From a virus, in IMG/VR virus record IMGVR_UViG_3300014913_000044, positions 1-33,177 of that record: DNA of 33,177 nt; one strand, written 5' to 3'. Under the pieces are notes generated by a model. That model searched no databases, had not been told where the DNA came from, and saw only the letters and a list, made by a program, of their open reading frames with translations. Numbering within the stretch: the first letter of the stretch is position 1; each line of letters begins with the position of its first letter. Of this stretch, positions 1 to 6,837 are shown in pieces. A program made the translations under genes and the position numbers.

Positions 1-1
1 A

Positions 2-133
2 GGTTCTAAGGCGAAAGGTGTCGGAACTGCTGTAGGTTCTAAGGCGAAAGGTGTCGGAACTGCTGTAGGTTCTAAGGCGAAAGGTGTCGGAACTGCTGTA
101 GGTTCTAAGGCGAAAGGTATCGGAACTGCTGTA
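2..133 (+). repeat. Four tandem 33-bp in-frame repeats
   Basis: Four head-to-tail copies of a 33-bp unit lie at 2-34, 35-67, 68-100 and 101-133. The first three are identical; the fourth differs only at base 119 (G to A, Val to Ile). The unit is in frame with the gene ending at 322 and encodes the 11-residue peptide GSKAKGVGTAV. The array touches the window edge and probably continues upstream. Identity at silent positions points to recent expansion or active homogenisation. There are no spacers, so it is not a CRISPR array. Confidence 0.97.
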
Positions 134-322
134 AGGCGCGAGGCCAAGGATGTGGCTTTCGACGTCAAGGAGCTTCCAGATTCTGTTCGCACGTACATGA
201 AAACTAATCCCAATGCTAAACGGAATTTAGCATTAGCGGCCGGAGGCACTGCATTAGGTGCTGGGGCGCTAGGAGCGGGTGGGTATGCCTTTTCGCGCCG
301 TGGGAAAAAGGAAGAGAAGTAG
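2..322 (+). CDS. C-terminal part of a repeat-containing protein with a Gly/Ala-rich hydrophobic end
   Basis: The reading frame is open from the window edge to TAG at 320-322; the true start lies upstream. The visible 106 residues are four 11-residue repeats (GSKAKGVGTAV type, basic and small-residue rich), a charged linker (RREAKDVAFDVKELPDSV), and a Gly/Ala-rich hydrophobic stretch at about visible residues 76-97, followed by a basic tail (RRGKKEEK). The last part looks like a membrane-spanning or membrane-inserting helix with positive charges after it. Similar Gly-rich helices recur in other proteins of this window. I do not recognise the family. Its position ahead of structural genes suggests a virion or ejected protein, which is inference. 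Confidence 0.8.
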   Translation, partial: GSKAKGVGTAVGSKAKGVGTAVGSKAKGVGTAVGSKAKGIGTAVRREAKDVAFDVKELPDSVRTYMKTNPNAKRNLALAAGGTALGAGALGAGGYAFSRRGKKEEK

Positions 323-363
323 GCGGCCCGATTGAGGCCCTAACCGACTAGGAGATAAACACC

Positions 364-1335
364 ATGGGACTGTTCAAACGCGCACACGTCAGGGGCATCA
401 ACCATGAGCTCGTGCGTCAGGGCTTGATCGGCTGGCCTACCGAGAAGATCGCTGAGGAGGCCGCTGACATGGTGGCTGACGAGCTCCCCGAAGAGGAGAT
501 GCCTGAGGTAAGCGGAGAAGAAGGACTCTCCGCAGAGGAGGCTGCGGGAGTCATCGACAAGCTCGTTGATGTCGCTGAGGAGATCGCCGAGAAGACCAGT
601 CACGTGGTCGACGAGGAGTTCCCGAAGTTGGCGGCGTCAGTGAGTTATGAGGATGCTGCCTCGGCGCATGCTCGTTCCTTGGTGATCAAAGTAGCATCTG
701 AAGCAGGCACAGATGTCACAGGTGACGGACGCTTCCAGGAAGACATGATGGAAGGTGGCATGGGCCCCATCGACGCTCAGAAGGACCCCTCCTCGGAAAA
801 GGTGGGGCCACAGGGCACAACGGGCCTAGACACGTCGCCGGGCGAAGTCGGTGCGCAAGAGCCGCAGACTCCGCCTCCAGGAGCCAGTGCCCCTACTTCC
901 GGTGAGGTTGCCAAACTGTCGTTTCAGCTCGCAGATGTGCTGAAAAAGCTCTCGAGTACCGACCCAGGTTCGGGTAACACAGGCGCTCCTGGTCATGCCG
1001 AGCCCCCTGACAACCAGACCATGTCTGGTGTCGCTCCCGCGCAGGGGAAGACGACTCAGCCCAAGGGTCCCCTCATGGGTGAGCAGAAGCCTCAACCCCG
1101 CGCCGACTCTGTCGCCACGAGCGGCGAAGTTTCCAAGCTGTCTTCTTTGGTGAAGGAAGTCATCGAGAAGATGGGCGGCGAGATGCCTGAAGCTCTCAAG
1201 GAGAAGGCCGAGGAGAAGAAGGAAGAGTCGAAAAACAAGGACGAAGAGAAGAAGGAAGAGTCCAGTGAAGACGAGAAGAAAGCCGAACTCGTCAACGCGC
1301 TCAACACCCTCTCCGAGTTCGTCTCCGGTCAGTAA
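364..1335 (+). CDS. Acidic, charged protein of unknown function (late gene)
   Basis: The 323-residue protein starts at ATG 364 behind a ggag site (tag-ggagataaacacc region, about 10 nt away). It is acidic and low in complexity: Glu/Ala-rich helices near residues 35-85, a Pro/Gly/Gln-rich middle, and a Lys/Glu-rich segment near residues 278-312 that should form a single charged helix. Two similar short blocks occur in the middle and late parts (SGEVAKLSFQLADVLKKL and SGEVSKLSSLVKEVIEKM), suggesting an internal duplication or docking motif. The charge pattern recalls phage core or scaffold proteins, but a better placed scaffold candidate lies next to the capsid gene. Function unknown. Confidence 0.85.
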   Translation: MGLFKRAHVRGINHELVRQGLIGWPTEKIAEEAADMVADELPEEEMPEVSGEEGLSAEEAAGVIDKLVDVAEEIAEKTSHVVDEEFPKLAASVSYEDAASAHARSLVIKVASEAGTDVTGDGRFQEDMMEGGMGPIDAQKDPSSEKVGPQGTTGLDTSPGEVGAQEPQTPPPGASAPTSGEVAKLSFQLADVLKKLSSTDPGSGNTGAPGHAEPPDNQTMSGVAPAQGKTTQPKGPLMGEQKPQPRADSVATSGEVSKLSSLVKEVIEKMGGEMPEALKEKAEEKKEESKNKDEEKKEESSEDEKKAELVNALNTLSEFVSGQ

Positions 1336-1362
1336 GTCCTTTCCTCTCTCTAATTTCGACAG

Positions 1363-1368
1363 TATAAT
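1363..1368 (+). promoter_or_regulatory. Candidate late promoter -10 box (TATAAT)
   Basis: A perfect TATAAT lies in the 68-bp gap before the gene at 1404, about 35 nt from its ATG. No convincing -35 hexamer is seen 16-18 bp upstream (the sequence there is TTTCCT). The same box occurs in other intergenic gaps of this cluster, which is the main support. Confidence 0.45.
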
Positions 1369-1403
1369 TCTTCACGACGACCCTTACCCAGGGAGGAATA
1401 CGT

Positions 1404-4007
1404 ATGCCTATGTCAATGTCGCCACAGGTTCAAAAAGGGATGACGGGGCCGCCGCCATCTGAGCAAGCAGAACAGATGTTCAAGGAGCGCTTTTCGCAAA
1501 TGGCGTACAGCGTTCTTTTCTCGAAGTTCCCTGACCTGGCTCAGAGCGTCGTAACCTTCAAGATCCTAGAGGCTGATGGGGAAGCGGGTAACGGTGTGGG
1601 TACATTTGTTGTGCTTCACAACCAGATGCCCATCTACATTCCCGTTGTGATGGTTGATGGACAGCTCAAACCTATCGAGATGTTCTATTACAAGACCCTC
1701 AACATCTTCCTTCCGCTCGATAATTCGTGGCTCGAGGAGATTACGAAAATGTCCCTCGATGAAATGGGGGAGCCACAGAACGCGCCACAGACGGTGCCGA
1801 AGGATGTGAGCGTGCGCAACCTCGTGCTGCCGCCCTACACTACTGGGCGTTACGGGTATGCGAGTGCGGGAGACGTCCCGGCTGGAGCTTTGGATCACGG
1901 TATCAACGCGATGATCAAGGCCGCGCAGGACCACACTCTCGACATCCATCCCGAGTTTTTAAACGTGCTCAAGAAAGGCAACAAGATCCTCCTCGACGGA
2001 GTGAAAACCGCGCTTGAAAAAAACCCGCCCTTGATGCAGAAAATCGCCAAAGTTTACGGTGTAAACGCTTTGAAGGGCGCATTCGTTGATGGCTACAGAA
2101 AAGCCAAAGAGATGGAAAAAACGGCAGGGGCGCCCTCGCGCGTGCGCGTAGTCACGAAAAGCGCCTCTCCCTCTGAGCTTCGGGAGATTTTTGGGGACCA
2201 CGCCAAGAAGGCTTTCGAGACCATCATGAAGCAAGGCTACGATGTAGCAGATGACCGAAAGGGTAGCGAGCTTAACCGCACCATCAAGATCGAGGGTGAG
2301 CGCTTCTTGGAAGAGCCTGACGCCAACGGTGGTTGGTATCGCCTCTATTTTGTAGACGGTAATCCGGATATTTACTATGTGGTTCCGTGGCCCGTGAGCC
2401 GCTACGGCGATACCCGTATCCGCTCCTACTATGGACCGCAGAAGCACCGGGTTCCTACTAAGTTCCTGGCGATCAGCAAGGACATGAAGACCGCGTTCGT
2501 GTGCGAAGGTTTGATGGGCGAGCCCATCAACCTGGACAAGGACGTGCAGAACAGCAAGCTCCACAAGTTGATGGAAGCCGGGACGGGTAACTCGCGCCCG
2601 TCGTCCAACTCCTACGGCTTCTTTTTGGTTCCAGACCCTCGAAATCCGCAGGCGACCGAGCCAATCCGCATCAAGTACGTCATCAATGAAGGCGGCAAAG
2701 AGAAGTACGTGCAAGAGTATGGCGATGCCAAATATATCATCGATGACGATCCGTCCCGGAAGTACATTGAAACAGCCGCAAAAGGCTGCATTGTTTTTCT
2801 TCCGAAAAATACTACGTGGGTTAACCTCATGTCCGACGTTACGGACAAGAATTCCCCCAACAACTACGATACGGAAGCAAGCCACCGTATGAAGCGTAAC
2901 TCTGTCATCCGAGATCCTAAGCTAGTTACTCGCTGGCTGGATGGGAAGATGCAGGAGGGGGGCGCGAAGGTCGCCATGGTGCGGAGTGATGGTTCTGGGT
3001 TCTGGCGAGTTGAAGACGACTCCAAGTCGTACGGGTTCGTCGAGGCGCTCGAGAAAGTGGCCACGGTCTACCACATTCCAGTTTCGGAAGCTGAGGGGAT
3101 CCTGAAGGAGGCGCAGGACACCGGGCGTGCCAACATCCGCATTGTGAAAGGCGGAGACGCTATCGGAGAATTCCTCACTGGGCTTTACAAGAAAGCCCAG
3201 TCCCCCATGGATATGCAGCAGACTGCTGAGATGCCTGCAGGGGGAATGCCGCCGATGGGCGGTGCCCCTCCTATGGATCCGTCCATGATGGGTCAGCAGA
3301 TGGCGCCCCAGCAGCCGTCGCTGAACCCGACAGACCTGGCGATTACGGAGGCCGTACAGCAGTTGCAGCAGCAGAACGAAATGAATATGCAACAGATGCA
3401 AGCGCAGGCTGAACAGGCAAACCAGGCCATACAACAGCAGGCGCAGAGCACTGAACAGTTGGTGGGACTGCTGCAGGGCATCCAACAGCGCTCGGCTGAG
3501 ATCGGACAAGCTGCTGGGGGGATGGTTCCGCCAGAAGCGACTGGAGCTCCTGCCGCAGCTGCTGAGATGTTGGCACCCCGGCCTCCTATGGAGGAGCCTC
3601 CCCCCATGGCGATGATGGACGCGGGACAGAATTCCGACCCGGCCATGATCGCGGAACAGATCAATCCTAAAATGGTTGACCAGGCTGAGGGGCTCCAGGA
3701 CGAGGGGGTATTTGACACGGCGGCCATCTCGATGCTCGCGTCGGCTCCCGTGCTGCAGGACGTCGTCGCTACGTACGTCCCAAATATGGAGAAGTGTCTG
3801 GATAACATCGGACGCGTTCTCTTGACTTTGTGGATGACAGAAGGCGACACCAAAGAAGCCATCGGAGACGAGGCGTTCGTCATTCTGGAAGACAAGCTCC
3901 GCACAGTGTTCAAGTCCCTCGGAGAAGTAATCATCACGCTGAGTCAGAATGCTGTGAGTGAAGTCCCTGATGCGCAAGCGCAGCAAGGACAAGCAACGAG
4001 TATGTAA
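1404..4007 (+). CDS. Large probable virion protein (867 aa), function unknown
   Basis: It starts at ATG 1404 after gggagg (1391-1396, 7 nt away) and ends at TAA 4005-4007, directly abutting the next ATG. Residues 1 to about 600 look globular, with mixed alpha/beta sequence and many aromatic residues. From about residue 610 it becomes Met/Pro/Gln-rich (GGMPPMGGAPPMDPSMM, then Gln-rich helices with coiled-coil character), and a final helical domain follows. The tripeptides EKTA, EKVA and YKKA occur at domain borders, as in neighbouring proteins. The size and position in the head gene cluster suggest a structural component. A portal was considered, but I cannot see portal-like features. No family recognised. 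Confidence 0.88.
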   Translation: MPMSMSPQVQKGMTGPPPSEQAEQMFKERFSQMAYSVLFSKFPDLAQSVVTFKILEADGEAGNGVGTFVVLHNQMPIYIPVVMVDGQLKPIEMFYYKTLNIFLPLDNSWLEEITKMSLDEMGEPQNAPQTVPKDVSVRNLVLPPYTTGRYGYASAGDVPAGALDHGINAMIKAAQDHTLDIHPEFLNVLKKGNKILLDGVKTALEKNPPLMQKIAKVYGVNALKGAFVDGYRKAKEMEKTAGAPSRVRVVTKSASPSELREIFGDHAKKAFETIMKQGYDVADDRKGSELNRTIKIEGERFLEEPDANGGWYRLYFVDGNPDIYYVVPWPVSRYGDTRIRSYYGPQKHRVPTKFLAISKDMKTAFVCEGLMGEPINLDKDVQNSKLHKLMEAGTGNSRPSSNSYGFFLVPDPRNPQATEPIRIKYVINEGGKEKYVQEYGDAKYIIDDDPSRKYIETAAKGCIVFLPKNTTWVNLMSDVTDKNSPNNYDTEASHRMKRNSVIRDPKLVTRWLDGKMQEGGAKVAMVRSDGSGFWRVEDDSKSYGFVEALEKVATVYHIPVSEAEGILKEAQDTGRANIRIVKGGDAIGEFLTGLYKKAQSPMDMQQTAEMPAGGMPPMGGAPPMDPSMMGQQMAPQQPSLNPTDLAITEAVQQLQQQNEMNMQQMQAQAEQANQAIQQQAQSTEQLVGLLQGIQQRSAEIGQAAGGMVPPEATGAPAAAAEMLAPRPPMEEPPPMAMMDAGQNSDPAMIAEQINPKMVDQAEGLQDEGVFDTAAISMLASAPVLQDVVATYVPNMEKCLDNIGRVLLTLWMTEGDTKEAIGDEAFVILEDKLRTVFKSLGEVIITLSQNAVSEVPDAQAQQGQATSM

Positions 4008-4718
4008 ATGAAGCCACGCTCTATAGAGCCTGAATGGAGATGGAGGACTTTGTTGAAGATGATCGAAAAAGGTCATCGCCCCAAAGATCCGTACGTCGCG
4101 CAGGTTTATGATGTGGTTATCGGCAATACCCAGGACGAGGAAATCGTGTACGCGTTGGACCTAGTGCGTGTTCCGGAACACAAAGAGACGCTCCAAGCGT
4201 TTTTTCTGGGGGGTGCTTCTGACCAGGATGTCTGTGACGCATTGGACATCACTGTTACTGTAGTCGAACACGTACACAAACTTGTGATGGACGAAAATCA
4301 GTTTCGGAACAAACTTGAAAGGTTCACGTACGCCAAAGATTTGGTCGAAGCTGAAGATGTTCTTACAGAACGCGGAGCGGACTATATTCGCATGTCTATG
4401 CTCCACGGACCCGACATCCTGGCACAGCATTTCCATCTTGGTAACGAAGAAATCAAGGTTGACGTTAAAAAACTGGTGGGGCACTTTATCGAAACCGCGT
4501 ATTATTTAAGTGCAAATGCGCGAGGTAACTCAATTACGTCGGAAACGGTAAAACAGTCACGACTATGGATGCTCGACATACTCAAATATGCAGAGGCACA
4601 TAGTGAGTTACAGAGCATGGGCAATGCGACAAGTGACGCGCTCTTGGCTATTGAAGAGCGTAAAGCGACTGTGAGTGTTGAGGAGTTGGGGCTGAACCCC
4701 GACGATATCTATCATTAG
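4008..4718 (+). CDS. Unknown protein with a helix-turn-helix-like segment
   Basis: The 236-residue protein begins at the ATG that immediately follows the stop of the preceding gene, so the two are probably translationally coupled. Residues about 63-92 (LQAFFLGGASDQDVCDALDI and following) have the spacing of a helix-turn-helix: a helix, a Gly-containing turn, and a second helix with alternating Val/His. The rest is mostly alpha-helical and acidic. HTH proteins next to capsid genes can be small terminase subunits, but no large terminase is visible nearby and the match is only to the general fold. Function is best left open. Confidence 0.85.
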   Translation: MKPRSIEPEWRWRTLLKMIEKGHRPKDPYVAQVYDVVIGNTQDEEIVYALDLVRVPEHKETLQAFFLGGASDQDVCDALDITVTVVEHVHKLVMDENQFRNKLERFTYAKDLVEAEDVLTERGADYIRMSMLHGPDILAQHFHLGNEEIKVDVKKLVGHFIETAYYLSANARGNSITSETVKQSRLWMLDILKYAEAHSELQSMGNATSDALLAIEERKATVSVEELGLNPDDIYH

Positions 4719-4728
4719 CGAGGGTGCT

Positions 4729-5541
4729 ATGCTGACCAAATCTGATTTCGAGAAGGCTGCTGGAAAGATCGCTGATCAGTTCGTAGCGCCGAATTGCGAA
4801 CAGTCCATCAACGACCTTTCCAAGAAAATAGCGGCGGATAACAATCTGAATCCTGATCAGATTCGCACAATGGTGCGCCTCGCCAACCTCAACGTGTTTG
4901 GAAAAATGTTCCAGGCGAAGACGGGTTCCGACCGGGGTGTGAAATTCGAAGTTGGTGACCCTGAAGTAGTGATCGATGCGCTTTACGACGATGCGCGATC
5001 TCTGAAGGTCGGAGCCGAGAAGGTCGCATACGACCGCACCTCAGACTACTACAAAGACCTGTACGTTATCGAGCAAGTGAAAGAGGCCGAAGCGACTCCC
5101 ACACTTGAGCCTGAGAAGCCTCGTTACTCGAAGCCTGAATTGGCAATGCAACTCAAGCGTGCGTCCGACCGTTTCCGTATGGAGGGTAAGCAAGCAGCTC
5201 AACGCTGGCAGCTAAACATGGAAACTGCAGTGTCGATGTACAAGAAGACCCACGGTTTGAAAGTTGCGGAGGCGTTTGAAGGCTTTGAGAAAAACCTCCT
5301 CTCTGCGAATGCTGACGTAGCCCCTGAAGTGCAGGCTCTTCGCTCTATGGTTTTGGGGGACAAGGTTGCGAGCTACGCAGGTGGCGCCATCGAGGAGATT
5401 CAGAACCGTCACGTGGCGCACCTCGATCCGAATACTAAAGAGATCTTTGACTACGTTAAAGTAGCGACTGCCGCACGGAGAAGCTACGAAGAGTGTTTGA
5501 GCTGCCAAGAAAAGATCGCGGAAAGTTTGGGAGTGATGTAA
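4729..5541 (+). CDS. Helical late protein with repeated K-x-A motifs, unknown function
   Basis: The 270-residue protein starts at ATG 4729, preceded by gagggt. It is almost entirely alpha-helical and rich in Lys, Glu and Ala. The Lys-hydrophobic-Ala tripeptide appears repeatedly (GKIA, EKVA, LKVA, DKVA, VKVA, EKIA), and a Cys-x2-Cys pair lies near the C terminus (ECLSCQEK). There is no signal peptide or membrane segment. It sits between the HTH-like protein and a membrane-anchored protein, all in one direction with very short spacing. The family is not recognised. A structural, internal-head or chaperone role would fit the location. Confidence 0.85.
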   Translation: MLTKSDFEKAAGKIADQFVAPNCEQSINDLSKKIAADNNLNPDQIRTMVRLANLNVFGKMFQAKTGSDRGVKFEVGDPEVVIDALYDDARSLKVGAEKVAYDRTSDYYKDLYVIEQVKEAEATPTLEPEKPRYSKPELAMQLKRASDRFRMEGKQAAQRWQLNMETAVSMYKKTHGLKVAEAFEGFEKNLLSANADVAPEVQALRSMVLGDKVASYAGGAIEEIQNRHVAHLDPNTKEIFDYVKVATAARRSYEECLSCQEKIAESLGVM

Positions 5542-6246
5542 GTGCCGAAGTTATTACCAGGTAAAACTGGGAAGGCGGGGCTCCTCAAGCGTCTCGTAGG
5601 GTGGGCTAAAGCCAACCCCAAGAAAGCAACCGGAGCAACCGTTGGAGGTACTGCTGCTTTGGGGGCTGCTGCTGCGATACCAGGTGCCGCACGGGAAGGG
5701 CGCAAATTGGAGGCTGAGATCATGCAAGAGTACACCGGAGCTCCTGGTGGTAAGTTCACCTATGCGGAGCTGGAAGAGTTCAGCCAGCGCAAGAAGTATC
5801 TAGGCGAGAAGATCGCGATGTGCAAGTTGGCGTACGGCCCTCCTTCCGACAATCCTTTTTTGGAAAAGGCCGAAGGGGGTTTCGCTTCCGGCCTGGGTGG
5901 AGGAGTGGCAAAAGCTGGACTGGAGGCGCTGGGCAAGATGATTCGCGGTACTGCCACGTCACTGAAAGAGCGCATGGTTCTCGACAAGAAGCGCGAGGCC
6001 ATCGTGGATCACGTGATGCAACACGACCCAATCGTTTCGATTCAAGAGCGTGCTCAGCCCGGGTCAACGATCCAGGCGTACTCTACGATGGTGAAATTCG
6101 CTCCCACTCTTAGCACCGACCCGAACGTGGTTACTTCATTCCTCCGCGAGGCATCTCAATCGGAGGGAGGAATCAATCCTTTGACGGTGCAGCAGTTGGC
6201 AAAAACGGAAGAATCGATTAACAAGGCTCTAGGGAGGATGAGATGA
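5542..6246 (+). CDS. Protein with N-terminal Gly/Ala-rich hydrophobic helix, unknown function
   Basis: The 234-residue protein uses a GTG start at 5542 that abuts the TAA of the preceding gene; gggag about 8 nt upstream supports it. Basic residues 1-27 lead into a hydrophobic Gly/Ala segment at about 28-50 (ATGATVGGTAALGAAAAI), then a charged soluble region. The short segment EKIAMCKLAYGPPSDNPFLE sits mid-protein, followed by another Gly-rich stretch (FASGLGGGVAKAGLEALGKM). The layout suggests insertion into or association with a membrane, as for several proteins in this cluster. The stop overlaps the next start (ATGA). No family recognised. Confidence 0.85.
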   Translation: MPKLLPGKTGKAGLLKRLVGWAKANPKKATGATVGGTAALGAAAAIPGAAREGRKLEAEIMQEYTGAPGGKFTYAELEEFSQRKKYLGEKIAMCKLAYGPPSDNPFLEKAEGGFASGLGGGVAKAGLEALGKMIRGTATSLKERMVLDKKREAIVDHVMQHDPIVSIQERAQPGSTIQAYSTMVKFAPTLSTDPNVVTSFLREASQSEGGINPLTVQQLAKTEESINKALGRMR

Positions 6247-6461
6247 CGGAATTCGAACTACTGGATAAGTTGCTTCCCGAGAACCTGAAGATCGCGATGG
6301 AGACAGGACGCGCGGACAAGATCTCCCAGGTTCAGACTGGAATGATGAGCTTCGAATTTCGGGATATCGCGGAGCATCTCGGTACCAAGATTGCCGAACG
6401 TCACCACAGCAACCGCGTCATCACTCGGGGTCTCCTTGCCCTTCAGGAACTGAAAGGCTGA
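6243..6461 (+). CDS. Small unknown protein (72 aa), coupled by ATGA overlap
   Basis: ATG 6243 overlaps the TGA of the preceding gene by four bases and has gggaggatgag just upstream, so coupling is likely. The product is a 72-residue mixed-charge, mainly helical protein (MTEFELLDKLLPENLKIAME at its start) with no membrane segment or known motif. Its place between two structural-cluster genes with tight spacing (4 nt to the next start) supports it as a real gene. Function unknown. Confidence 0.8.
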   Translation: MTEFELLDKLLPENLKIAMETGRADKISQVQTGMMSFEFRDIAEHLGTKIAERHHSNRVITRGLLALQELKG

Positions 6462-6465
6462 TCCC

Positions 6466-6837
6466 ATGCGAAAGTTCGCCCAAGACGTATCTCGCCTGGC
6501 TCACGACATCGGGAAGATGGACGTGCTTGCGGTGAAGGTGGCGTCGGAGAACGGGAGCGCGGAAGCGCAGCGTACCTGTGCCCAGGTAGCCGACGGGCTT
6601 TACGACGTAATGCTCGAGAAGGCCGCTAGCGACTGTGAAGGGGATGTCTGTGTGCTCGTGGAGAAGATGGCCGAGGCGTTGGAGATGCCCGCGATCACTC
6701 TGGAGTTCAAGGCAAAGTTGGCGGCGGCCGCTGCAGTAGACGCGGCGCTCTCTGGAAAGCCCCTCACGAAGAAGACTGCCAGCGCCAAGCTCTTCGGTCG
6801 CGAGTTCATCGCTGAGCTCTTGCGGGAAGTGATCTAG
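6466..6837 (+). CDS. Small helical protein (123 aa), unknown function
   Basis: ATG 6466 follows the previous stop by four bases, and the TAG at 6835-6837 shares its last base with the GTG of the protease gene. The protein is helical and Ala-rich, with several Lys-hydrophobic-Ala tripeptides (RKFA, VKVA, EKMA, KKTA) and three Cys residues in the middle. The direct overlap with the capsid protease suggests it is made together with it, perhaps as a core or adaptor component; this is inference. No family recognised. Confidence 0.85.
   Translation: MRKFAQDVSRLAHDIGKMDVLAVKVASENGSAEAQRTCAQVADGLYDVMLEKAASDCEGDVCVLVEKMAEALEMPAITLEFKAKLAAAAAVDAALSGKPLTKKTASAKLFGREFIAELLREVI

Noticed and set aside
2-133. 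CRISPR array
   Set aside because: The 33-bp units are directly adjacent without spacers and are in frame with a coding sequence.
1959-2885. Minus-strand open frame of 308 codons
   Set aside because: It lies wholly inside the 867-residue gene, with no start signal or recognisable motif.
1404-4007. Portal protein
   Set aside because: No portal-like sequence features can be recognised by eye; the label would rest on position alone.
2922-4076. Long minus-strand open frame (384 codons) opposite the 867-residue gene
   Set aside because: It is rich in His, Arg, Leu and Ser as expected from reading antisense of G+C-rich coding sequence, lacks a ribosome site, and overlaps a well supported gene.
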